Assembly: GCA_011372345.1 (NCBI GenBank)
Contig: DRTC01000617.1
Coordinates: 1 to 7,958 of the forward strand
DNA: 7,958 nucleotides
Direction: 5' to 3'
Source of the DNA: Candidatus Cloacimonadota bacterium
GTDB taxonomy: Bacteria > Cloacimonadota > Cloacimonadia > Cloacimonadales > TCS61
Shown here: positions 1-5,554 of the stretch, in pieces
Position numbering within the stretch: position 1 is the stretch's first letter
How the letters are laid out: each line of letters starts with the position of its first letter
Made by a program: the position numbers and the translations under genes
The notes under the pieces: generated by a model
Seen by the model: the letters and a program-made list of their open reading frames with translations, nothing else
The model's database searches: none
Told to the model about the DNA's origin: nothing

Positions 1-17
1 TGACCTCTATCTTCTTA

Positions 18-80
18 TTAACCACCAACTTAAGTTGGTGGTTAATGAAACAGGAAAAAGTATTAACCGTTTTAACGGTT
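18..80. repeat. REP-like double-hairpin unit
   Basis: Two perfect palindromes sit close together. The first, 18-45, is a 28-base perfect palindrome (arms 18-31 and 32-45, core CCACCAACTTAAGTTGGTGG). The second, 65-80, is AACCGTT-tt-AACGGTT, a 7-bp stem with a 2-base loop. The spacer between them contains GGAAAAA. The same plan (long palindrome, GGAAAAA spacer, 7-bp stem with 2-base loop) recurs at 4061-4117 with different stem bases but intact pairing, which points to a structured repeat family rather than chance. Repetitive extragenic palindromes of this kind are often mobilised by REP-associated tyrosine transposases (Y1/IS200-like); that link is inference, since no transposase gene is in the window. 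It could be one end of a larger element that begins left of the window. Confidence 0.7.
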
Positions 81-359
81 TCTAATTTTATTGAATTTGA
101 CCTTTTTAGAGTGGACTCAATAAATATTATTTTTAGTTGACAGGAAATTGAATCTATTTTTTTTTCTAATTGGTTTTTGCGAAGGAAATTAGTGTGATGT
201 AAATATCTTTAATTAAGGAGTTTTTAAGGTTAATATCGCAGTTATGTTTCTGATCGTTAATATCATAATTTTGGTTTTTTAGCTATTGTGCAATTTTTAT
301 TTTTTTTTAGAAATTTAGATTTTTTGTTTTTTAGTAATTTATCTAATGGAGGTATTATT
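81..359. other. Non-coding leader of the first gene
   Basis: This AT-rich stretch (many T runs, with TAA and TAG in all forward frames) holds no credible gene. A possible promoter is TTGACC at 97-102 followed 18 bases later by TAAATA at 121-126; it is only a loose match to sigma-70 consensus. A perfect TTGACA occurs at 137-142 but has no reasonable -10 box at 16-19 bases. The transcript leader before the start at 360 would then be over 200 bases; I found no convincing riboswitch-like pairing in it. Confidence 0.4.
348..352 (+). promoter_or_regulatory. Shine-Dalgarno that fixes the start at 360
   Basis: GGAGG lies 7 bases before the ATG at 360-362. The reading frame is open further upstream to a GTG at 288, but that start has no Shine-Dalgarno and would add 24 Phe/Leu/Asn-rich residues ahead of a normal signal peptide. 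The ATG at 360 gives Met-Lys-Lys plus a hydrophobic core, the expected beginning of an exported protein. Confidence 0.9.
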
Positions 360-3300
360 ATGAAAAAATTACTATTTTTGGTAATGTTATTTTTGCTGAC
401 TCAAGTCCTGATTGGAGATTGGGATCCTGAAGATCCGGCAAAATGGGTGCAAATGCCTGACCAGACGAATACCGGGATTGATATTCGTTTTGATCAAGGT
501 GATGGTATTAACCGTACTTTAGGAGATGACTTCTTGTGTACAACTACAGAACTGATCACTGATATTCATTTATGGTGTTCCTGGCGTTGGGATTATCTCG
601 CTGATATTAATGGGTTCAAGATCAGCATCTGGAGTGATATGCCTGCCGGACATCCTAATAACGAATTTCCATGGAGTCATCCTGAGACTTTATTATGGGA
701 AAGGATATTCCAACCTGGAGATTGGATTGAAAGAGTTTATTATCAATTACAGGAAGGTTATGAATGGTGGTGGGATCCTTATTCAGGTGAATTAGATCAA
801 ATGGGTGATCAGATTATCTGGCAATACAACTTTTTTATTGATCAGGCTGAAGCTTTTATGCAAGAAGGTACTACAGAACAACCTGTTATTTACTGGTTAG
901 TTGTAGAAACTGATATTCAGGCTTGGGAAGGAGAATCATTCGGCTGGAAAACTCGTGATATCGAAGATGGGCACTTTATGGATGATGCCGTCTATCTGGT
1001 TGATCCAATTAATAATCATTGGGAAGAAATGCGGTATCCTCTGGGGCATCCTTATGAAATGCTTTCGATCGATCTTGCTTTTGTAATTACAGGAGAGGAT
1101 GAACCTACTGACGAATATGATCTTGGTGATGCACCGGAAGGTGAAATGAAAATCGCTTATCCATCGACTGGTGTTACCGGCTATTTTCCAACTTGTATAA
1201 CTGTTCTTCCAAGCGGTTATGTTATCCATGGTCCGGCTCCGCTCTCGTCGTATTTCGGTCCATCGGTTGATCTGGAATCAGACGGAAATGCTGATGGCTG
1301 TCCTACTTGTTTCCCAATCTATGATGATGATGAATGTTACGGAGATGGAGATGCCGGTTTGATAATACCGGATTCTTATACTATCGATGCAGCTGTTAAT
1401 GTTGTACCTTGTCCGTCATCTATCGGAACAAGTTTAGGATTTCCGTGTGCTACTGCAGTTTGGGGAACAGATATTGATATCGATGTCCAGAATTTATCAA
1501 CTGCTGATCGTTTCGTGAATGTTTTGTTTGACTGGAATCAAAATGGTTACTGGCAAGATGATCCTGGAACCACATGTTTTGGAGCGATGACTCCCGAACA
1601 TGTTTTGATCAACTTCGGGATTCCTGCCGGATATACCGGACCTTTATCAGGTTTAAATCCACCTGATTTCATAATTGGACCAAATTCAGGATACTTCTGG
1701 TCGAGATTTACAATTTCCGATATACCTGTTACAGCTGGTGAATGGGATGGTTCCGGAGAATTCGGTGATGGAGAAACCGAAGATTACCTGCTATTTGTTG
1801 AAGAAGAACCACAAGAAGAACTCGATTTCGGAGATGCACCTGATCCGACTTATCCAACTCTCCTGGCAAATGATGGTGCTCGACATACAGTAGTTGCCGG
1901 AGTTTATATGGGAGCTTTGATCGATGCTGAACCTAACGGTCTGCAGGATCCGAATGCAATGGGTGATGATAATAACAATCTTGCAGATGAGGATGGAATC
2001 AATTTCCTGGGACAAATTATTCCTGGTGAAAATGTTCAAGTTCTGATAAATGTTTCAACTAATGGATTTATCAATGCCTGGCTCGATTATAATATCGATG
2101 GAGGTTGGGCGGAAGCAAATGATCTGATCTTAAACAATCAACCTGTTACTGCTGGAAATAATACTTTCAACATCAGTGTTCCGATCACAGCCACACCAGG
2201 AATAACCTTTACCAGATTCAGATTTGATACTGTCGGAGGTCTTTCTTATATTGGTCTTGCTAATGATGGTGAAGTTGAAGATTATAAGATCAAAATAGAA
2301 GAACTCGATTTTGGAGATGCAGATGATCCGCTTTATCCAACATATTATGTCAATAATGGAGCAAGGCATGTGATCGATGGTTTGCATTATCTCGGGACAA
2401 GTGTTGATTCCGATGCTGACGGACAACCCGATGGACTCGCTACCGGAGATGATAATGACGGCAATGATGATGAGGATGGAGTTTTATTTATAACTCCGCT
2501 CATTCCTGGAGAACAGGGAGCAGTTTATGTCCAGGCAAACACTACAGGTTATTTAAATGCCTGGATAGATTATGATCAAAACGGTAGTTGGGATGCAACA
2601 GAACAGATTTTCACAGATGTCGTGATCAACAATGTCTGGACACCACATACTTTTATGATTCCGAGTTCTGCATCCTTCGGTCAGACAACCGCTCGTTTCA
2701 GATTCGATAGTGCAGGAGGATTAGCCGCAACAGGTTTAGCAGCAGATGGAGAAGTGGAGGATTACCTGATAATCATCGAGGAAGCTCCGGATGACGGCTC
2801 GAAAATGCATTATCACCAGTGGCCAGATACAACCATGTTCGGTATCGATGTTTCGGCATCTCAAGATGAACAAACAACTCGTCTTATAGCAGATGATTTC
2901 CTGTGCCTGGAAACCGGTCCGATCAACAGCATTCATATCTGGGGTTCATGGTGGTATGATGAATGGTTCCCGGATCCGTTCTTTGAACTTGCCATCTGGT
3001 CTGATAATCCGATGGGAGGACAAGGCTGGAGCGAACCGGATCAAATGTTGTGGATGCGAGATTTTATGCCGGGAGAATACAATTACGATATGTATGCTCA
3101 AGTTCCTGATGGTGAACATTGGTATGATCCCTGCACCGGTAATCTGATCTTCCCGGGAGACTGGACTGTCTTTGAATATGATTTCACCATTCCTGATGTT
3201 GATGCTTTCATGCAGGAAGAAGGAACGATCTACTGGTTAAGCGTTAGACAATTTGGAACACCGGGTTCAGCCTTCTTTGGATGGAAAACTTCCCCGAATC

Positions 3301-3668
3301 ACTGGAATGACGATGCAGTTTATCAATGTTTCCCACCCGGAGGTATGTGGACTGAAATGATCTATCCTATGGGACATCCGTTCAATCCGTTCGGAGAAGA
3401 ACATATTTCCATGGATATGGCTTTCTATATCGATTGTGAACCGCAGACTCCGCAGAATATAACCATCACGGAAGATGGTGTAAATGTTTACCTGCAATGG
3501 GATCCGTCCTGGTGTGCCGACTATTATAATGTTTACAGCTCGACCGATCCTTATGCAGCTTTCCCGTCAGGTTGGACACTCGAACCGACCGGAACTCAAA
3601 TCCCGGGAACTTCCTGGAGCGAAGCTCTCGGCTCAATGAAATTCTATCGGGTAACTGCTGAAAGATAG
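360..3668 (+). CDS. Secreted multidomain GEVED protein with duplicated bookend domain and Ig-like tail
   Basis: The product is a 1102-residue exported protein of unknown function, probably extracellular or surface-attached. Residues 1-19 are a Sec signal peptide (MKK, then a Leu-rich core, cleavage near Gly19). Residues about 28-245 are a domain (DDFLC, IHLW, IWSD, AFMQEGT, YWLVVETD, FGWKT, DDAVY, YPLGHP) that returns as a paralogue at about 815-1027; from memory this resembles Pfam DUF7901, unverified. Between them are three GEVED-type modules (Pfam PF20009 as I recall): about 253-482, larger, with Cys clusters at 314-326 and 351-363, then 487-647 and 648-808, each opening LDFGDA and closing DGEVEDY. 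Acidic DxNxDG-like loops (DWNQNG, DYNIDG, DYDQNG) and Asp-rich runs suggest calcium binding. Residues 1028-1102 are a fibronectin-III/Ig-like module ending FYRVTAER. I see no catalytic motif, transmembrane anchor, LPXTG or type IX sorting tail. A strong terminator follows, so it is probably monocistronic. Confidence 0.93.
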   Translation: MKKLLFLVMLFLLTQVLIGDWDPEDPAKWVQMPDQTNTGIDIRFDQGDGINRTLGDDFLCTTTELITDIHLWCSWRWDYLADINGFKISIWSDMPAGHPNNEFPWSHPETLLWERIFQPGDWIERVYYQLQEGYEWWWDPYSGELDQMGDQIIWQYNFFIDQAEAFMQEGTTEQPVIYWLVVETDIQAWEGESFGWKTRDIEDGHFMDDAVYLVDPINNHWEEMRYPLGHPYEMLSIDLAFVITGEDEPTDEYDLGDAPEGEMKIAYPSTGVTGYFPTCITVLPSGYVIHGPAPLSSYFGPSVDLESDGNADGCPTCFPIYDDDECYGDGDAGLIIPDSYTIDAAVNVVPCPSSIGTSLGFPCATAVWGTDIDIDVQNLSTADRFVNVLFDWNQNGYWQDDPGTTCFGAMTPEHVLINFGIPAGYTGPLSGLNPPDFIIGPNSGYFWSRFTISDIPVTAGEWDGSGEFGDGETEDYLLFVEEEPQEELDFGDAPDPTYPTLLANDGARHTVVAGVYMGALIDAEPNGLQDPNAMGDDNNNLADEDGINFLGQIIPGENVQVLINVSTNGFINAWLDYNIDGGWAEANDLILNNQPVTAGNNTFNISVPITATPGITFTRFRFDTVGGLSYIGLANDGEVEDYKIKIEELDFGDADDPLYPTYYVNNGARHVIDGLHYLGTSVDSDADGQPDGLATGDDNDGNDDEDGVLFITPLIPGEQGAVYVQANTTGYLNAWIDYDQNGSWDATEQIFTDVVINNVWTPHTFMIPSSASFGQTTARFRFDSAGGLAATGLAADGEVEDYLIIIEEAPDDGSKMHYHQWPDTTMFGIDVSASQDEQTTRLIADDFLCLETGPINSIHIWGSWWYDEWFPDPFFELAIWSDNPMGGQGWSEPDQMLWMRDFMPGEYNYDMYAQVPDGEHWYDPCTGNLIFPGDWTVFEYDFTIPDVDAFMQEEGTIYWLSVRQFGTPGSAFFGWKTSPNHWNDDAVYQCFPPGGMWTEMIYPMGHPFNPFGEEHISMDMAFYIDCEPQTPQNITITEDGVNVYLQWDPSWCADYYNVYSSTDPYAAFPSGWTLEPTGTQIPGTSWSEALGSMKFYRVTAER
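1818..2783 (+). repeat. Tandem 483-bp GEVED module duplication inside the first gene
   Basis: Two consecutive in-frame units, 1818-2300 and 2301-2783, encode 161 residues each (487-647 and 648-808). They share the opening LDFGDA.DP.YPT....GARH, the centre NAWxDYxxxGxW, TRFRFD and the closing LAxDGEVEDY. Nucleotide identity is clear at the openings (GAACTCGATTT) but diverged elsewhere, so this is an old duplication rather than a recent slippage product. Confidence 0.85.
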
Positions 3669-3684
3669 CGGTTATTATAAGTTC

Positions 3685-3716
3685 GGGAACGGTTTCGTAT
3701 AAAACCGTTCCCTTTA
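3685..3716 (+). terminator. Hairpin just after the first gene, weak terminator
   Basis: A perfect 11-bp stem (GGGAACGGTTT at 3685-3695 with its complement at 3702-3712) closes a 6-base loop, 16 bases after the stop codon. Only three T residues follow, so on its own it would be an inefficient terminator; it may protect the 3' end or act with the stronger hairpin downstream. Confidence 0.5.
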
Positions 3717-3748
3717 TGATGTAAACTTTCAATAATCTAAATTCACAC

Positions 3749-3787
3749 AAAGGCTTTCCGGAGATGATTCGGAAAGCCTTTTTTTTT
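3749..3787 (+). terminator. Strong intrinsic terminator
   Basis: A perfect 12-bp stem (AAAGGCTTTCCG at 3749-3760 with CGGAAAGCCTTT at 3770-3781) closes a 9-base loop and runs directly into a T tract through 3787. This is a textbook Rho-independent terminator for + strand transcription, ending the 360-3668 transcript. There is no matching T tract on the other strand, so it is not bidirectional. Confidence 0.9.
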
Positions 3788-3803
3788 AACTCATCCCCTA
3801 ATC

Positions 3804-3825
3804 CCTTCTCTTAAAAAAGAGAAGG
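3804..3825. repeat. Small CT/GA-rich palindrome
   Basis: CCTTCTCTT at 3804-3812 pairs with AAGAGAAGG at 3817-3825 across an AAAA loop. It is embedded in an ATCCCCTAATCCC context that looks like an intergenic repeat. There is no T tract, so it is not a plausible terminator. It may be one outer arm of the repeat cluster that fills this gap. Confidence 0.5.
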
Positions 3826-3832
3826 TGAAATC

Positions 3833-3949
3833 CTCGTTCCAATGCTCCTGAGTTGTAATGATATGACAGACGCTCCAGCGTTAAAAATAACTGCTTATTT
3901 AATGCAGAGCGTCAGAACAAACATTCCCACGCAGGGGTGCGGGAACGAG
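3833..3949. repeat. Nested palindromic intergenic element, about 117 bp
   Basis: The outer arms are CTCGTTCC (3833-3840) and GGAACGAG (3942-3949), exactly complementary. Nested inside are GACGCTC (3869-3875) and GAGCGTC (3907-3913). A local hairpin ACGCT-cc-AGCGT occupies 3870-3881 and competes with that pairing. The right end can also fold locally (TTCCC at 3924-3928 with GGGAA at 3941-3945). No reading frame of note lies inside. I read this as a short non-autonomous palindromic repeat; the similarity to intergenic repeats seen in several phyla is from memory only. Confidence 0.6.
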
Positions 3950-3960
3950 TAATTTCTTTT
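3947..3960. repeat. Left copy of 14-bp direct repeat flanking the MITE
   Basis: GAGTAATTTCTTTT abuts the left terminus of the 3961-4261 element and is repeated exactly at 4262-4275 against its right terminus. It overlaps the last three bases of the palindromic element ending at 3949. It is best read as a target-site duplication, although 14 bp is long for one. Confidence 0.75.
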
Positions 3961-4261
3961 CAAGCATACCCCCAAAATTTGTAGAAATAAGAATTCTAAC
4001 TTTATGAATCGAAAGAATATAAGAAGATTAATTGCCTTGAAAATTACTGTTCAAAGAAAACCACAAATTTATTTGTGGGAATATGATTCGGGAAAAAAAC
4101 TAACGGTTTCAACCGTTTTCAAATAAAGTAAAAACCATTAAAATGGTTCATTTAAAAGGATTTGTTTAATTTTTCCCACAAATAAATTTGTGGGCTTCTA
4201 ATCAAATTATAAATCTTTATTGATGATTACCATTTTTTAGAAAATTTTGGGGGTATGCCTG
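3961..4261. mobile_element. MITE-like element with 20-bp terminal inverted repeats
   Basis: The 301-bp element starts CAAGCATACCCCCAAAATTT (3961-3980) and ends with the inverted copy at 4242-4261, 19 of 20 positions matching, with an uninterrupted 17-bp match 3964-3980 / 4242-4258. Both ends abut the same 14-mer (3947-3960 and 4262-4275). It contains no open reading frame, so it would be mobilised in trans by a transposase encoded elsewhere. Its middle is occupied by two REP-like units in opposite orientation. Inverted termini plus a flanking duplication argue for a DDE-type transposase rather than an IS200/IS605 type, which makes neither. The parent insertion sequence cannot be named from this window. 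Confidence 0.8.
4061..4194. repeat. Pair of inverted REP-like units inside the MITE
   Basis: The left unit, reading rightward, has palindrome CCACAAAT-tt-ATTTGTGG (4061-4078), a spacer with GGAAAAA, then AACGGTT-tc-AACCGTT (4102-4117). The right unit, reading leftward, has CCCACAAAT-aa-ATTTGTGGG (4175-4194), a spacer, then AACCATT-aa-AATGGTT (4133-4148). The two long palindromes lie in a 21-base perfect inverted match (4061-4081 versus 4173-4193). Four perfect stems with 2-base loops within 134 bases, arranged head to head, resemble a bacterial interspersed mosaic element. Confidence 0.75.
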
Positions 4262-4275
4262 GAGTAATTTCTTTT
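4262..4275. repeat. Right copy of 14-bp direct repeat flanking the MITE
   Basis: Exact second copy of GAGTAATTTCTTTT, immediately after the right terminus of the 3961-4261 element. It is followed by TTGACA at 4279-4284, a possible -35 box for the next gene, although no good -10 box stands 16-19 bases further on. If that promoter is real, the element inserted just upstream of it. Confidence 0.75.
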
Positions 4276-4357
4276 TACTTGACATAAAAACTAACGAATC
4301 AGAAAAGATAACTGTCTTTCAAATGTTCAGACGAAATAAATTTAAAGGAGGTATTTT

Positions 4358-5287
4358 ATGGGTTATAATAACAACATCTCACAGCAGACACAAGCACAAA
4401 GAGATGCAACAACTGCTCAACTGGAACACAATATTGCTGTACAGGGACCACTCATCAACTTACCCTTGGAGCTAACCACCTGGGCTTCCACATCTAATAC
4501 GGATTATATGGCGAAATTGACTGCTGCCGGAATAGAGAAAGGTGAACGGGATGTTAAGTCCGAGGAATTCCAGTACAAAAAAGCAGAGACTTATGAAAAC
4601 CTGGTTGGAATTCGTGAGCTGACCGAAGCAATGGTTTACGATGCAGGAGAAAAGGATGAATTACTGGACATGTACGGTTTGATAGGTCCAACACCCCTGG
4701 ACAGAGCAGGTCTGAAAAAAGTCATTACCCAATACAAAGAAACAGCCGATCGTTTGCGTTTAGAGGGAGATCCAAGAGTTCTGGCTGAAGCTATTGTCAA
4801 TAAGCTGGTGACCTTGAAAGATGAAATGGAATCGCTCTGGCTGGATTACAGAACTGAAAAAGAAGATTCCATGGAAGCTTATGATATCCTGCAGGAGTGT
4901 TATGATGAAGGTTCGGAAAAGCTGCGTCATATCTATCGTTATGCTACTCTTGCCTGGGGAAAATATTCTCCCAAACTGCTCCTGCTGGGATTCGAACCGC
5001 TTACTCCTCCACCCGGACACGGACAACCGGATATACCGACCAATGTTACTGCCACCTGGGAAGATCCCAATGTTAAAATTGCCTGCGATCCCTGTGAAGG
5101 TGCAACCAGCTACCAGTTCGAATATTCGGATGACGGAGAGGAATTTATGGAATTATATGCAGGAGAAGAATACTCCTATACTTATGAGCCGCCGGCAAAT
5201 AAAAGATATTATAGAATTCGGGCACGCAATGCCAACGGCTTTTCCGAATTCAGCGAAATTGTGGAGTTTGAACCTCCGAAAGTGTAA
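4358..5287 (+). CDS. Hypothetical helical protein with C-terminal fibronectin-III-like domain
   Basis: A 309-residue protein I cannot assign to a named family. The start is set by AAAGGAGG (4344-4351), 6 bases before the ATG. There is no signal peptide or membrane segment, so a cytoplasmic product is predicted. Residues 1-50 are Gln/Asn/Thr-rich and hydrophilic. Residues about 50-205 are rich in charged residues and predicted mainly alpha-helical (stretches such as KDEMESLWLDYRTEKED), possibly a helical bundle. A Pro/Gly linker (PPPGHGQP, 217-224) leads to a fibronectin-III-like beta sandwich, about 226-309 (PTNVTATWED, ATSYQFEYS, KRYYRIRARNANGFSEFSE). A fibronectin-III domain at the end of a protein with no export signal is unusual; an uncharacterised secretion route or an intracellular binding role are both open. 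A hairpin follows the stop codon immediately. GC content is similar to the first gene and far above the genes that follow. Confidence 0.9.
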   Translation: MGYNNNISQQTQAQRDATTAQLEHNIAVQGPLINLPLELTTWASTSNTDYMAKLTAAGIEKGERDVKSEEFQYKKAETYENLVGIRELTEAMVYDAGEKDELLDMYGLIGPTPLDRAGLKKVITQYKETADRLRLEGDPRVLAEAIVNKLVTLKDEMESLWLDYRTEKEDSMEAYDILQECYDEGSEKLRHIYRYATLAWGKYSPKLLLLGFEPLTPPPGHGQPDIPTNVTATWEDPNVKIACDPCEGATSYQFEYSDDGEEFMELYAGEEYSYTYEPPANKRYYRIRARNANGFSEFSEIVEFEPPKV

Positions 5288-5306
5288 CACAAAGCTCTGC
5301 TTTGTG
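5288..5306. repeat. Hairpin touching the stop codon of the 4358 gene
   Basis: CACAAAGC (5288-5295) pairs with GCTTTGTG (5299-5306) across a TCT loop, starting on the base after the TAA stop. It lacks a T tract, so it is a poor intrinsic terminator; mRNA 3'-end protection or a repeat remnant are alternatives. Confidence 0.5.
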
Positions 5307-5308
5307 AT

Positions 5309-5332
5309 AATGAAAGAATGAAAGAATGAAAG
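5309..5332. repeat. Triple tandem octamer
   Basis: Three perfect copies of AATGAAAG lie head to tail, with a partial AAT after them. The copies are placed between the two hairpins downstream of the 4358 gene. A short tandem repeat of this type can vary in copy number by slippage. Confidence 0.8.
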
Positions 5333-5336
5333 AATT

Positions 5337-5361
5337 ACCCTGCTCTGTGAAGGAGCAGGGT
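5337..5361. terminator. GC-rich hairpin, possible terminator
   Basis: ACCCTGCTC (5337-5345) pairs perfectly with GAGCAGGGT (5353-5361) across a 7-base loop. It is the most stable fold between the 4358 gene and the next gene. The following bases (GGTTGTAAT) are not a T run, so it may instead be a repeat, or a terminator that needs a factor. Confidence 0.4.
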
Positions 5362-5389
5362 GGTTGTAATATCGAAGATGAAAAATAGG

Positions 5390-5452
5390 ATGAAAAAGTT
5401 GGATTGGAGTTATTACGAACTGATAATTTGGAGTTATTACGAACTTTTTCAT
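5390..5452. repeat. Duplicated 18-mer framed by an 11-bp inverted repeat
   Basis: TTGGAGTTATTACGAACT occurs exactly at 5404-5421 and 5428-5445, a 24-base period. ATGAAAAAGTT (5390-5400) and its complement AACTTTTTCAT (5442-5452) bracket the pair. A degenerate third copy of the core, TTATTAtgCGAACT, is at 5463-5476, and its CGAACT pairs with AGTTCG at 5484-5489. The cluster ends about 65 bases before the gene at 5555. It could be an operator array for that gene or a fragment of an intergenic repeat. Confidence 0.75.
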
Positions 5453-5554
5453 TATCTATAATTTATTATGCGAACTATTTGTGAGTTCGTGGCATACATA
5501 TGTTAGCAGAAATCACAGTGTATTGAAAATAATAAAAATATCAGGAGTTTAATA

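Noticed and set aside
137..142. Perfect TTGACA as promoter for the first gene
   Set aside because: No acceptable -10 sequence 16-19 bases downstream; the TATTTT at 155-160 is too close and TCTAAT at 165-170 too far.
288..359. Extension of the first gene to a GTG start, adding 24 residues
   Set aside because: No Shine-Dalgarno, Phe/Leu-rich low-complexity sequence from T runs, and the ATG at 360 has GGAGG at good spacing and begins a normal signal peptide.
936..1229. Minus-strand frames inside the first gene (936-1229, 1791-2039, 2130-2426, 2736-2936, 3267-3497, 3466-3750)
   Set aside because: All are antisense to a long gene with signal peptide and recognisable domains, and none has a start signal or domain of its own.
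3300..3668. Type IX secretion sorting domain at the end of the first protein
   Set aside because: The tail is an Ig/fibronectin-III-like fold ending FYRVTAER, without the Gly-rich and Lys-rich closing pattern of a type IX C-terminal domain.
3961..4261. IS200/IS605-type or RAYT-mobilised element as the whole explanation
   Set aside because: Those elements lack terminal inverted repeats and make no target duplication, whereas both features are visible here; the REP-like units inside are kept as a separate observation.
4821..5321. 166-codon open frame overlapping the 4358 gene
   Set aside because: It lies almost wholly inside a well-supported gene in another frame, has no Shine-Dalgarno, and its translation has no recognisable domain; it is a shadow.
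5404..5445. CRISPR array
   Set aside because: Only two 18-base copies with a 6-base gap; repeat and spacer lengths are far too short, and no cas gene is nearby.
5153..5452. 99-codon minus-strand frame across the end of the 4358 gene
   Set aside because: The apparent FVITP repeats in its translation come from the duplicated 18-mer at 5404-5445; the rest is antisense to a real gene and hairpins.
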